Positions 1 to 7,838 of a stretch of DNA of 24,243 nt are shown here, in pieces. The translations under genes and the position numbers were made by a program. A model generated the notes under the pieces. It did not search any database, was not told the origin of the DNA, and saw only the letters and a program-made list of their open reading frames with translations. Position 1 is the stretch's first letter. Every line of letters begins with the position of its first letter. Location of the stretch: positions 56,951-81,193 of the forward strand of contig CAJUJG010000001.1 in assembly GCA_910586715.1 (NCBI GenBank), in the 5' to 3' direction. Source of the DNA: an uncultured Lachnospiraceae bacterium (GTDB taxonomy: Bacteria; Bacillota; Clostridia; Lachnospirales; Lachnospiraceae).

Positions 1-2
1 AT

Positions 3-311
3 CAGTATGAAAACGGAGTTACAACGTTTGGCTGTAAAAACACTGCCGATGTGGAAAAGCCGGTTGAGCTTCCACTGCTGAATTATGATAATTATTATGC
101 GTATGATGTCGATACAGGTGAAGAAATAGGGATTATGAATGGCACCAATAACCGGGTGAGCTTAGCGGTTCCGGCGCATTTTGACAGCGACATTAAAGTC
201 TTTTATAAGATTCCGGTTATTTGGAAAGTGGCATATGTTATTTCAGCAGTTTCCGTGATTTTTGTGGTTGCGGCGGCTGTACGAAACCGCAGAAAAGAGA
301 GGTTAAACTAA
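3..311 (+). CDS. C-terminal end of a YfhO-like multispan membrane protein (partial)
   Basis: The reading frame is open from the left edge (frame of base 3), so this is the tail of a longer gene. A GTG at 51 is probably an internal valine and not a start. The last ~100 residues form a beta-rich stretch with a YYAYDVDTGEEIG segment and NRVSLAVP, then one hydrophobic helix (KVAYVISAVSVIFVVAAAV) and a basic end, RNRRKERLN. That ending is typical of YfhO-like proteins: large GT-C-like membrane proteins with an extracellular domain that closes on a final membrane helix. In Bacillus, YfhO is implicated in teichoic-acid glycosylation. The fit is by family pattern only, because most of the protein is missing. 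A 6-pyruvoyl-tetrahydropterin-synthase-related membrane protein is the main alternative. Its stop codon directly abuts the next gene. Confidence 0.6.
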   Translation, partial: QYENGVTTFGCKNTADVEKPVELPLLNYDNYYAYDVDTGEEIGIMNGTNNRVSLAVPAHFDSDIKVFYKIPVIWKVAYVISAVSVIFVVAAAVRNRRKERLN

Positions 312-1262
312 GTGGTTTACGATTGCTTTCAGTTTTTTAATGAACTTGATATTTTAAAAATCCGCCTGAATGTATTAAGCCCCGTGGTGGACCGGTTTGT
401 CATCAGCGAGGCGACGGAGACGTTTTCGGGATTAAAAAAGCCGCTGTATTACGAGGAAAATAAGGAGATGTTCGCCGAATTTGCGGATAAGATTATCCAT
501 GTCGTCGTTGAGGATACGCCGCAGGGAGATACGCACTACCGTGATACCTTTCAGAAAAATGCGGTGACGCGGGGGTTAAAAGACTGCACGGATGATGATG
601 TTGTGATATTCAGCGATTTGGATGAGATACCAAATCCGGACAAAATCCGCGAAATCCTGCAGGATTTTCAGAAGGACAAAATATATCACTTTGCACAGCG
701 TCTTTTTTACTGTTATCTCAACATGGAGGAGATATCGGGCAGCCTGCTCTCCTATGCGGGAGAGTTTGAAGGCGTGGAGCGCAAAAAGTGGATTGGCACG
801 AAAATGTGCAGCTATCAGCTTTTGCGGGAGCAGGACTTAAAGCTTGGCGAACTGCGGTTTCCCGAGCGCAAAGAAATCGGTATCCGCGTGGATGACGGCG
901 GATGGCATTTTGGTTATATGGGCGGTCATGGGGAGAAGGATATTCGAAAGCGCGTGCAGCAGAAGGTTGTATCGGCGGCACATCAGGAGTATAATTCAAA
1001 ACATGTGTTATCAAATGTGACGGACCAAATTAAGGACGGCAAGGATATATTTGGAAGAAATGCACAGTTTGTGCGGTGCGAGATTGACGAGAGCTTTCCA
1101 AAGTATATCAGGGAGCACCAAAAAGAGCTTGACTTTCTGATTATGCATGAGGAAAAGACAGTCAAAAGGGTATTGCGCCGCATGAAAGTGACAATAAAAA
1201 ACGTATGTTACGATATATTGGTAACCATAAAAAGAGCGGGAAAGAGAGTGTTGGGCAAATGA
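312..1262 (+). CDS. Glycosyltransferase family 17 protein
   Basis: The 316-residue protein opens with YDCFQFFNELDILKIRL, the N-terminal signature of glycosyltransferase family 17 (PF04724), whose characterised members are the animal MGAT3 enzymes that add bisecting beta-1,4-GlcNAc. A metal and nucleotide-binding DxD motif is visible as FSDLDEIP (D102, D104), and GGWHFGYMGG at about 195-205 is a second family-typical block. No signal peptide or membrane helix is seen, so it should act in the cytoplasm, adding a sugar to a lipid-linked repeat. The GTG start follows the previous TAA with no gap and has GAGAGG at 297-302, 9 bases upstream. The basic C-terminus (about residues 270-316) may contact the membrane. 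The family call is strong; donor and acceptor are unknown. Confidence 0.85.
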   Translation: MVYDCFQFFNELDILKIRLNVLSPVVDRFVISEATETFSGLKKPLYYEENKEMFAEFADKIIHVVVEDTPQGDTHYRDTFQKNAVTRGLKDCTDDDVVIFSDLDEIPNPDKIREILQDFQKDKIYHFAQRLFYCYLNMEEISGSLLSYAGEFEGVERKKWIGTKMCSYQLLREQDLKLGELRFPERKEIGIRVDDGGWHFGYMGGHGEKDIRKRVQQKVVSAAHQEYNSKHVLSNVTDQIKDGKDIFGRNAQFVRCEIDESFPKYIREHQKELDFLIMHEEKTVKRVLRRMKVTIKNVCYDILVTIKRAGKRVLGK

Positions 1263-2254
1263 CGGGAAATACGCCGAAGGTTTCGATATGTGCGCCTGCT
1301 TATAACAATGCGCCAGAGGTGGAACGGCTGCTTTTGTCTGTATATGCGCAGACGTATACGGACTTTGAAGTCAATATCTCGGACGATTCTACAGATGATG
1401 AGGTAGAGCAGGTTGTCGCACAATATCAGAAACGCCATAAGAATATTCATTATATCCACAACGAAACGCCATACGGACATATTTTCAATTGGAATGCGGC
1501 GATAAAAATGGCACGCGGTGAATATATCAAGATTATGTTCAGTGATGACTGGTTTACCGACGCGGAAAGTCTTGGTGCGTATGCGGCGCTTTTGGATAAG
1601 TCGCCCGACGCGTATCTTGCGTTTGCAGGCAGCAGGCAGGTTTCGCTGGACAACAGTGTGAAAATAAATTTTCACACGGCAAATTTGTGCAGTGGCACAA
1701 ATTCGCAGGAATTTGACAGCTGTACGAGAGATTTGATGAAGTATTACGACAGGCACGCCACGCCGCAGTTTATCGGCAGGCTGCGAAAAGATTACAGACA
1801 TTTGTTTTTGGGAAATGAAATCGGCGCGCCAAGCGCAGTGATGTATCGGCGCGGTACATCGCTCACACTGTTTGATGAGAAGAGCAACTGGGCGTCGGAT
1901 ATGTACTTATATTTTGATTTGCTGAAAAAAAGTCCCAAATTTGTTTTCACTACAAAGCCGCTGATTTCGATAGGGGTACATGACCACCAGTATACGGAGA
2001 GCTTTTCGGAGAAAGATCTGCGCATTTACAATGACTACCGTTATATGTACGAGAAATACCGTCTGCGGGAGAGTAAGGAGTGCCGTGCATATTTTACAAA
2101 GCAGTTTATCGTGAAATACGGTAAAGGTTTGAGAGAGGCGAAGGCGCTTGGGATAGAGCCATCCTTGTATATCAAAGCGTGTGCCGGTGAGTTTTGTGAC
2201 AGCGTGCGTTGCTTTGTCCGTGCCCGTCTTGGCGCAGGCAAAGAGAAAGGTTGA
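1259..2254 (+). CDS. Glycosyltransferase family 2 protein
   Basis: This 331-residue GT-A enzyme begins KVSICAPAYNNAPEVERLL and carries NISDDSTDD in the nucleotide-binding half, then FSDDW (D96, D97) as the metal-binding DxD-type motif. This is the standard GT2 layout for inverting transferases acting on lipid-linked glycans on the cytoplasmic face. The ATG at 1259 is preferred over an in-frame ATG at 1205 because it forms an ATGA overlap with the stop of the GT17 gene and has AAGAGAG about 10 bases upstream; the 18 extra residues of the longer form resemble no GT2 N-terminus. The C-terminal third (IGVHDHQYTESFSEKD onward) is helical and probably sets acceptor choice. Substrates cannot be read from sequence. 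Confidence 0.85.
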   Translation: MTGNTPKVSICAPAYNNAPEVERLLLSVYAQTYTDFEVNISDDSTDDEVEQVVAQYQKRHKNIHYIHNETPYGHIFNWNAAIKMARGEYIKIMFSDDWFTDAESLGAYAALLDKSPDAYLAFAGSRQVSLDNSVKINFHTANLCSGTNSQEFDSCTRDLMKYYDRHATPQFIGRLRKDYRHLFLGNEIGAPSAVMYRRGTSLTLFDEKSNWASDMYLYFDLLKKSPKFVFTTKPLISIGVHDHQYTESFSEKDLRIYNDYRYMYEKYRLRESKECRAYFTKQFIVKYGKGLREAKALGIEPSLYIKACAGEFCDSVRCFVRARLGAGKEKG

Positions 2255-2261
2255 AAATGCA

Positions 2262-3104
2262 ATGGAAAAAACAGATAACTTTTTCGTTATACACAATTTC
2301 AATACGGTTCCAACCAATCTTTTGGCGTATTGTAAGGAGTATGTGATTTATGACTGCTCCACGGACAGTGCAGTCAAAAAGCAGTTAAAGGATATGGGAC
2401 TGAATGTAAAAGAAGTGGAAAATACAGGGCACAATATCACAAGTTATTTTTCTTATTTTGACGAGCATTATGATGCGCTTCCTGAGGTGATGTGCCTGTT
2501 AAAGGGAAACATGGTAGGCAGGCACTGCTCTAAAGCGTTTTTTGAACATACGTACAATAATAAGAGCTTTACCTTTTTGTACGATGAAAAGCAGTATTGG
2601 GACAGGTTTTCAAAGTATAATGAAAACGGTGAAAAAAACGATGTGGGAAACACGTTTCTTGCGATGGAAAACGTCTATGTGGAGAAAAACGATTCATGGT
2701 ATGCCGCGTCGGAAAACCATCCCAAGAAATATTTTAACGATGCGGACGACTTACTGCGTTTTATCTACAAAAAGCCCATGATTCCGCAGTATTTCATGTT
2801 TGCGTCGGGCGCGTGCTATATTGTCCGCCGTGAGCAGGTTTTGCGGCACAGCAGGGAATTTTACCGGAATCTGAACAAGTTAATGAACTATGGGATGTCG
2901 CCGGGTTTTCCTTCGGAGGCGCATCAGGTAGAGCGGATTTTGCCGATTATCTTTCAGTCTTTATCGGAAGTGCAGGATTATATGAATGACGAGGCGGCGT
3001 TTGAAGCAAAATTACCGGAATGCAGCGCGTATATACAGTATAAGTACGAAAACAGACCAAGAAAATTCAAGAAGCTAAGAAAAGCGTTAGGGCTGATACA
3101 ATGA
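2262..3104 (+). CDS. DUF3431 family protein, probable glycosyltransferase-like enzyme
   Basis: This 280-residue soluble protein matches the DUF3431 pattern as I recall it: an N-terminal NFNTVPTNL segment, NTGHNITSYFSYFDEHYDALP (54-74 region) followed by a short strand and LKGN (80-83), and later a GACYIVRREQVLRHSREFY segment. DUF3431 proteins are found in fungi and in bacterial capsule loci and are generally assumed to be glycosyltransferases, but I know of no established activity. The ATG at 2262 is chosen because AGAAAGG lies about 11 bases upstream and the homologous region starts there; the frame stays open upstream to an ATG at 2181, but that would overlap the previous gene by 74 bases. 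It sits between a GT2 and the polymerase, consistent with repeat-unit assembly or decoration. Confidence 0.65.
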   Translation: MEKTDNFFVIHNFNTVPTNLLAYCKEYVIYDCSTDSAVKKQLKDMGLNVKEVENTGHNITSYFSYFDEHYDALPEVMCLLKGNMVGRHCSKAFFEHTYNNKSFTFLYDEKQYWDRFSKYNENGEKNDVGNTFLAMENVYVEKNDSWYAASENHPKKYFNDADDLLRFIYKKPMIPQYFMFASGACYIVRREQVLRHSREFYRNLNKLMNYGMSPGFPSEAHQVERILPIIFQSLSEVQDYMNDEAAFEAKLPECSAYIQYKYENRPRKFKKLRKALGLIQ

Positions 3105-4291
3105 ATACGGACAAAAGGAACAAAATAGAACAAACAGGTATGATATGCTTTTGGCTTGCTTTGATAACAGAGCTTGTCATTGTGATGATTGATAAAAGTG
3201 CATATATCAACCCGATAGAAGGGCAGTTGTTCCGGGTTACATTTCTTCTTTGCTGCATCAAGATTGCGGCGACGAAATATTCGCGCAGCGAGTGGCTTTG
3301 CATTTTCCTTTTTGGCGCGGCAGCGTTTCTCTCATACTTTGTCAATGAGCGCGACGAAACCGTCCGGATAGTGGCGTTCGTGGCGGCATGTAAGGGCGTA
3401 AATCTGAAAAAAATGCTGCGGGCGGCGCTTTGGATTACACTCACGGGATCAGTGATATTGTTTGCCTTATCAGGACTGGGGATTTTTGGTGATTTTAAGA
3501 TTACGGCAAATTTCGGAAGAGGAGAGTATCCGAGCATTATTGAAACGCGTTACTGTTTTGGAATGGGGCATCCGAATGCGTTTCAGTGCATGCTGTTTAT
3601 GATGATTACGCTCTGTTTGTATTTGGATGCAGAGCGAATGAAATGGTATCATTTTCTGCTCCTGGAGTTTTTGAATTATTTTTCGTACCGTTATACGGAT
3701 TCGAATACCGGATTTTTGGTGTGTACGGCAGTGATTGCAGGCGTGGCTTTGCTAAAATACTGCAAGCCGCTGCAAAAAAGCAGGATAATTTATCTGTTGG
3801 GCGGATTGTTTGTAATCGGCATTGTCGTGTTTTCAGCGATTGGTTCCCATACGGGGATTGAGAATGAGCTGATAGACCGGCTTGATACCATTTTAAACGG
3901 AAGATTTAAGTTTGCGCACAGGATAGAGGCGGCGCGCGTTGAAAACTGGCTGCCGTTTGCCTCAGCGGCAAATACGGAATACTTTGATGCGGGGATTATC
4001 AAGCTGTTCTATTGGTATGGCATTATCCCCGGAGCGCTCTATGTGCTGATGAATTTGTATCTGATTTATCAAAGTTTTCGTAAACAGGACTACACGATTG
4101 TCGTGATTGTGGCGGGATATACGCTGTTTACGATTATGGAGGCGCATTTAATTTCGTTTTATATTCTGCGAAATTATTTGTTTATCCTTATGGGCTTTTA
4201 CTGGTATCAGCCGTTTGCAAAGCAGAATCGGTTTGAAGGATATTTTTGGCAGGTAAGAAAATGGATCAATCTGCAGGTAAAGAAAGAGTAG
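3101..4291 (+). CDS. wzy: Wzy-type O-antigen/capsule polymerase
   Basis: The 396-residue protein has about ten hydrophobic helices separated by short loops and no soluble domain except a central extracytoplasmic stretch. Typical Gram-positive Wzy signatures are present: FGMGHPNAFQ (H157, P158, N159) at the entry of a helix and YTDSNTG (200-204), a counterpart of the S/T-rich loop motif in these polymerases. Wzy proteins join flipped, lipid-linked repeat units into polymer on the outer face of the membrane. It starts with an ATGA overlap on the DUF3431 gene. Wzy families vary greatly in sequence, so the call rests on topology, motifs and neighbours; an O-antigen ligase-like enzyme is the alternative. 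Confidence 0.75.
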   Translation: MNTDKRNKIEQTGMICFWLALITELVIVMIDKSAYINPIEGQLFRVTFLLCCIKIAATKYSRSEWLCIFLFGAAAFLSYFVNERDETVRIVAFVAACKGVNLKKMLRAALWITLTGSVILFALSGLGIFGDFKITANFGRGEYPSIIETRYCFGMGHPNAFQCMLFMMITLCLYLDAERMKWYHFLLLEFLNYFSYRYTDSNTGFLVCTAVIAGVALLKYCKPLQKSRIIYLLGGLFVIGIVVFSAIGSHTGIENELIDRLDTILNGRFKFAHRIEAARVENWLPFASAANTEYFDAGIIKLFYWYGIIPGALYVLMNLYLIYQSFRKQDYTIVVIVAGYTLFTIMEAHLISFYILRNYLFILMGFYWYQPFAKQNRFEGYFWQVRKWINLQVKKE

Positions 4292-4301
4292 GGTGATTGA
4301 C

Positions 4302-5141
4302 ATGAAGTTGGTTAGCGTCATTGTCCTTGCATACAAATCGGCGGAAACGATTGTGCAGACGCTGGACAGTATTAAAAATCAGACATATCAAAGGATAGAA
4401 CTTATTATTACGGACGACTGTTCTCCTGACAATACGGTTGCAGCGGCGCAGGCGTGGCTTGCGGACAATCAGGGTGCGCTTTCAAAAATGCAGCTTGTTA
4501 CGGCACAGGAGAATACGGGTATTCCCGGAAATATTAACCGTGCGCTGGCGCAGGCATCAGGAGATTATGTAAAACTGATAGCGGCGGATGACTATATGAC
4601 AAAGGATGCAATCTCTGAGTATGTTCAATTTTGTGAGAACAATCCGAAAGCCATTCCGATAGCGAAGGTGCATCTGTTTGCGGATGAAAAGGAGAGAGAA
4701 ACCGTTGATTTTGCGCCAATTGAGAAATATTGTAACAGATGTTATGAATTTGCCAGGGAAACGGATTATAAGAAACAGTATCGTATGTTATTAAAACAAA
4801 ACCACATTGTCGCCCCGTCGGGCTCGTTTTATCCGATGTCTGTTATCCGCAAACTGGGCGGCTATGATGAGACGTACCGTTGGTTTGAGGATTATCCGAT
4901 GAATCTTAAGGTCATGAAGGCAGGTTACCGCTGCGGACTGATTAACCGGGAACTGATTTATTACAGAATATCTGGTGGCTCGGTTACCGCCTCACAGCAG
5001 CTTCGCCTGAAAAGAGCGGAAATGCAGTTGTTTTTTCGGGAGCGGATGCACGATATGATGCGCGCAGGAATGGGCTGGGAAGCGGTTAAGCAGTCTCGGT
5101 ACTGGGCAAAAATTGCACTCAAAAGAGGAGGCGCACAATGA
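4302..5141 (+). CDS. Glycosyltransferase family 2 protein
   Basis: The 279-residue protein has the GT2 opening SVIVLAYKSAETIVQTLDS, the LIITDDCSPDNT nucleotide-binding segment and AADDYM (D96, D97) as the DxD-type motif. A later GGYDETYRWFEDYPMNLKV block matches the GT2 region where an acidic residue (E or D in this segment) acts as catalytic base. It should add a sugar to the lipid-linked intermediate in the cytoplasm. An in-frame GTG at 4293 would add three residues, but AGGGTG at 4290-4295 sits 6 bases before the ATG at 4302, so the ATG is preferred. The next gene overlaps its stop by four bases. Confidence 0.85.
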   Translation: MKLVSVIVLAYKSAETIVQTLDSIKNQTYQRIELIITDDCSPDNTVAAAQAWLADNQGALSKMQLVTAQENTGIPGNINRALAQASGDYVKLIAADDYMTKDAISEYVQFCENNPKAIPIAKVHLFADEKERETVDFAPIEKYCNRCYEFARETDYKKQYRMLLKQNHIVAPSGSFYPMSVIRKLGGYDETYRWFEDYPMNLKVMKAGYRCGLINRELIYYRISGGSVTASQQLRLKRAEMQLFFRERMHDMMRAGMGWEAVKQSRYWAKIALKRGGAQ

Positions 5142-5965
5142 TTATTGCGGCAAATTATGCGGACAGACGGTTCCGAAGGGCACAGCGGCTCAACAGTAAA
5201 ACTGCGAGGCAGTGGGGAGCGGATCGTGTGATTGAATATACCGCAGAGGATATTGATCCGGCGTTTCGCGCCGCAAATAAAGAAATTCTCGACAATCCAA
5301 GGGGCGGCGGCTACTATCTTTGGAAGCCGTATGTGTTTTACAGGGCATATCAGGAGCTTGGAGAAGGCGACTATCTGATTTATACGGACGCAGGCTCCGT
5401 TTATGTGGACAGGATTCAAAAGCTGATTGACTGTATGGAACAGGAGCACGTCAATTTAATGCTGTTTTCGCTGCAAAATGAGATGCTCGAGCGCAGATAT
5501 ACAAAACGGGACGCCTTTTTGCTTACGGGATGTGACGAAGCGCGGTATGCGGATACGCCGCAGTCAATCGGCGGGTATATGGTGTGTAAGAAGTCGCAGG
5601 AGGTGGAGGCGTTCTTTCGGGAAGTTTTATTTTATGCGCAGGACATCCGTATTATCTCAGACCGTCCGAACACGATGGGAAAAGAGAATTATCCGGATTT
5701 TGTTGATCATCGGCATGACCAGTCGGTAATTTCGTTGATTTCCAAGAAACAGGGGATTAAAAAGTTTCGTGACCCCTCGCAGTATGGTATGATAAACCAT
5801 TATCCCAAGGATGTGGAGGAGCGAAGCACATATCCGCAGATTATTGATTCGCACAGACTCAATGTCGGCAGTATGGCGGAGCTGCGTTTTGGACGGACAA
5901 AATTTATGACAGCGCTTCATAAGTTTCAAAAAAAGGTGGAAAATAAATTACGGAGGCATGCATAG
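5138..5965 (+). CDS. Putative GT-A-like glycosyltransferase of an uncharacterised family
   Basis: This 275-residue protein lacks the GT2 opening but has GGGYYLWKPYVFYRAYQEL followed by DYLIYTDAGS (Y82, D84, A85, G86), an arrangement seen in uncharacterised capsule-locus proteins where a YxDxG motif replaces the usual DxD. Near the C-terminus, HRHDQSVISL (H191, D194, Q195) resembles the HNDQ-type motif that closes the active site in several GT-A families. There are no membrane helices. The start is secure: ATGA overlap with the previous stop and AGGAGG at 5126-5131, 6 bases upstream. Activity as a glycosyltransferase is inferred from motifs and position; I do not recognise a named family or substrate. 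Confidence 0.6.
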   Translation: MIIAANYADRRFRRAQRLNSKTARQWGADRVIEYTAEDIDPAFRAANKEILDNPRGGGYYLWKPYVFYRAYQELGEGDYLIYTDAGSVYVDRIQKLIDCMEQEHVNLMLFSLQNEMLERRYTKRDAFLLTGCDEARYADTPQSIGGYMVCKKSQEVEAFFREVLFYAQDIRIISDRPNTMGKENYPDFVDHRHDQSVISLISKKQGIKKFRDPSQYGMINHYPKDVEERSTYPQIIDSHRLNVGSMAELRFGRTKFMTALHKFQKKVENKLRRHA

Positions 5966-6964
5966 ATGGACAAAAAAGAAAAGTGGATCCAATATGAAAA
6001 GCGTTGGAAGTGGCGGGATATTTATTTTAATAAGGCGCTCAGACGGCACGGGATTGTCAAATATTTTCACCGTGAACCGGTAATGCCGCACTATGCCGGC
6101 AAATGGGTTATGGGCGCGAAAAAGACGAACGATTATATTTACGACAGAATTAAGCAAGGAAAACCGTTTATGGCGTGCCGGTTTGGAAATACGGAACTGC
6201 AGACGATGGTGGGCGATTTGGCAATCCGCTATAAAGGAAATTCACCTGAAGATGACGCATATTTGGACAGGTGGTTTACAAGGCTTGGCGCAGGCGCAGG
6301 TTTCTTTCCGGTTGATTACAAATATCTGCACGCCTTTACGGATTTGATGCTTGATTCGTGTAAACAGATTGATTTGCTTGCAATGTGGCATCTGAATATG
6401 GAGGATTTTATCATAGAGGAATATATTTCCCATGCGGACCTGACTTTTTTATTCCGGCTGGAACCGTGGCTTTATCACGGACGCCCGTGGACGGCAGCGT
6501 TAAAAGGGAAAAAGGTGCTTGTGATTCACCCGTTTGAGGACAGTATTTTGGCACAGTATCCTAAGCGGAAGGAGATTTGGAAAAAGCATCCGATCTTGCC
6601 GTCGTTTGAGCTAAAGACGCTCAAGGCAGTGCAGACTATCTGCGGTGTGAAGGATGAGCGTTTTGATACATGGTTTGATGCATTGGAATACATGTTTTTG
6701 GAGGCGATGAAGATTGACTTTGACGTGGCAATCATAGGATGCGGCGCATATGGTTTCCCGCTTGCTGCAAAGCTGAAGGCGGCAGGGAAACAGGCGATTC
6801 ATTTGGGCGGGGCGACACAGCTGATGTTCGGTATTAAGGGATACCGCTGGGAAAATAATTATCCGTCCAAAATTGCGACATTTTTCAATGACACATGGAT
6901 TCACCCGAGTGCGTCGGAGACGCCAAAAGGCGCCGAAACAGTAGAAAAGGGATGTTATTGGTAA
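5966..6964 (+). CDS. GT-D-like protein with an altered DxE motif
   Basis: The 332-residue soluble protein has no name I recognise. Two of its segments align by eye with the GT-D (DUF1792) enzyme encoded at 17298: CRFGNTELQTMVGD (N75, T76, E77) against CRFGDGEIAVIRGE, and DVAIIGCGAYGFPLAAKL followed by AIHLGG against IICVILGPAAKVLVYDL followed by WDIGH. The GT-D fold uses a DxE motif for metal and UDP-sugar binding; here the Asp is Asn. A middle stretch (GKKVLVIHPFEDSI) looks like an additional Rossmann strand and loop. The ATG follows the previous TAG with no gap and has GGAGG at 5952-5956. It may be a transferase with different metal use, or a non-catalytic relative. Confidence 0.5.
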   Translation: MDKKEKWIQYEKRWKWRDIYFNKALRRHGIVKYFHREPVMPHYAGKWVMGAKKTNDYIYDRIKQGKPFMACRFGNTELQTMVGDLAIRYKGNSPEDDAYLDRWFTRLGAGAGFFPVDYKYLHAFTDLMLDSCKQIDLLAMWHLNMEDFIIEEYISHADLTFLFRLEPWLYHGRPWTAALKGKKVLVIHPFEDSILAQYPKRKEIWKKHPILPSFELKTLKAVQTICGVKDERFDTWFDALEYMFLEAMKIDFDVAIIGCGAYGFPLAAKLKAAGKQAIHLGGATQLMFGIKGYRWENNYPSKIATFFNDTWIHPSASETPKGAETVEKGCYW

Positions 6965-7824
6965 TGAAAAGGCAAAGCTATCGGATTTACAGAAAAATAA
7001 AGTACATCTGTAGGAGAATATACGTTCAAATTGCTCCAAAAAGGGATGCATTGAACCGTCAAAAAAGAGAACCACGCATTATCGTGTCGCTGACAAGCTA
7101 TCCTGGGCGGTTTGCGCATATCCATACCGCGCTGAAAAGCATCATGCTTCAGACACTCAAGCCTGATAAGATTATCGTGTGGCTTGATGCGGACGTAGGA
7201 AGGGAAAAACTTACCCCGAAGATGTTGGAATTAGAGCAGTACGGGGTCGAATACAGAGTGGCGGCAGGGGATTTGAAGCCGCATAAAAAGTACATTCACG
7301 CGATGCGGGAATTTCCGGATGACATTATTATTACGGTGGACGATGATTTGATTTACGCAAAAGATGTGATTGAAACACTGATGAAAACGCATATGCGGTA
7401 TCCGAATGCAGTATGTGCAAGACGCGTGCATAAGATTACAAAAGATGCCAACGGCGCAATTGCCCCTTACAATAACTGGCTTGGCGAATATTGCGGCTGT
7501 GATACGCCTTCCCATGCGCTTGTCGCGACGGGGGTGGGCGGCGTGCTTTATCCGCCGCACTGTCTTTGTGAGCGGGCGTTTGATGAAGAACTGATTACAA
7601 AGCTTTGTCTCAAGGCAGACGATATATGGCTGAAATTTATGGAGCTGCTGCATGATACGCCTGTTGTTTGGGCATCATGCAAAATCCCAATGCCCGATTT
7701 AATAGAAAAGGAGCAGGCGACAAGCTTAAAGAGTGAAAACGTGGGACTTAACAGAAATGATGTATATTTTGAGCAGGTACAAAAGCATTTTAATGTGCGG
7801 TCAGATGCATTTGATAAAGCATAA
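6964..7824 (+). CDS. GT-A-type glycosyltransferase (GT2-like)
   Basis: The 286-residue protein has a basic start (MKRQSYRIYRKIKYICRRI) that may bind the membrane surface, then IIVSLTSYPGRFAHIHTALKS, a GT2-like opening with SLTSYPxR, found in a subgroup of bacterial capsule transferases. TVDDDLIY (D126-D128) is the metal-binding motif, and SHALVATGVGGVLYPP is a conserved acceptor-side segment of that subgroup, followed by KADDIWLKFM. The ATG at 6964 overlaps the preceding TAA (TAATG). An in-frame ATG at 6952 is possible, but the purine run AAAAGGG ends directly against it, so it would have no spacing; the same run lies 12 bases from 6964. The sugar specificity is not visible. Confidence 0.75.
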   Translation: MKRQSYRIYRKIKYICRRIYVQIAPKRDALNRQKREPRIIVSLTSYPGRFAHIHTALKSIMLQTLKPDKIIVWLDADVGREKLTPKMLELEQYGVEYRVAAGDLKPHKKYIHAMREFPDDIIITVDDDLIYAKDVIETLMKTHMRYPNAVCARRVHKITKDANGAIAPYNNWLGEYCGCDTPSHALVATGVGGVLYPPHCLCERAFDEELITKLCLKADDIWLKFMELLHDTPVVWASCKIPMPDLIEKEQATSLKSENVGLNRNDVYFEQVQKHFNVRSDAFDKA

Positions 7825-7828
7825 GGAG
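7823..7828 (+). promoter_or_regulatory. Shine-Dalgarno site that fixes a GTG start
   Basis: AAGGAG overlaps the stop of the preceding gene and lies 10 bases before the GTG at 7839. No ATG or TTG alternative with comparable spacing is present, so it supports the GTG as the start of the large membrane protein. Confidence 0.7.
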
Positions 7829-7838
7829 ACAAAAAAGA

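Noticed and set aside
51..311. The GTG at 51 as the start of a small standalone protein
   Set aside because: The frame is open to the window edge and the residues before it continue the same beta-rich pattern, so it is the end of a larger truncated gene.
1208..1801. A 197-codon minus-strand open frame opposite the first GT2 gene
   Set aside because: Shadow of a well-supported GT2 coding frame; no motif and no spacing consistent with a gene.
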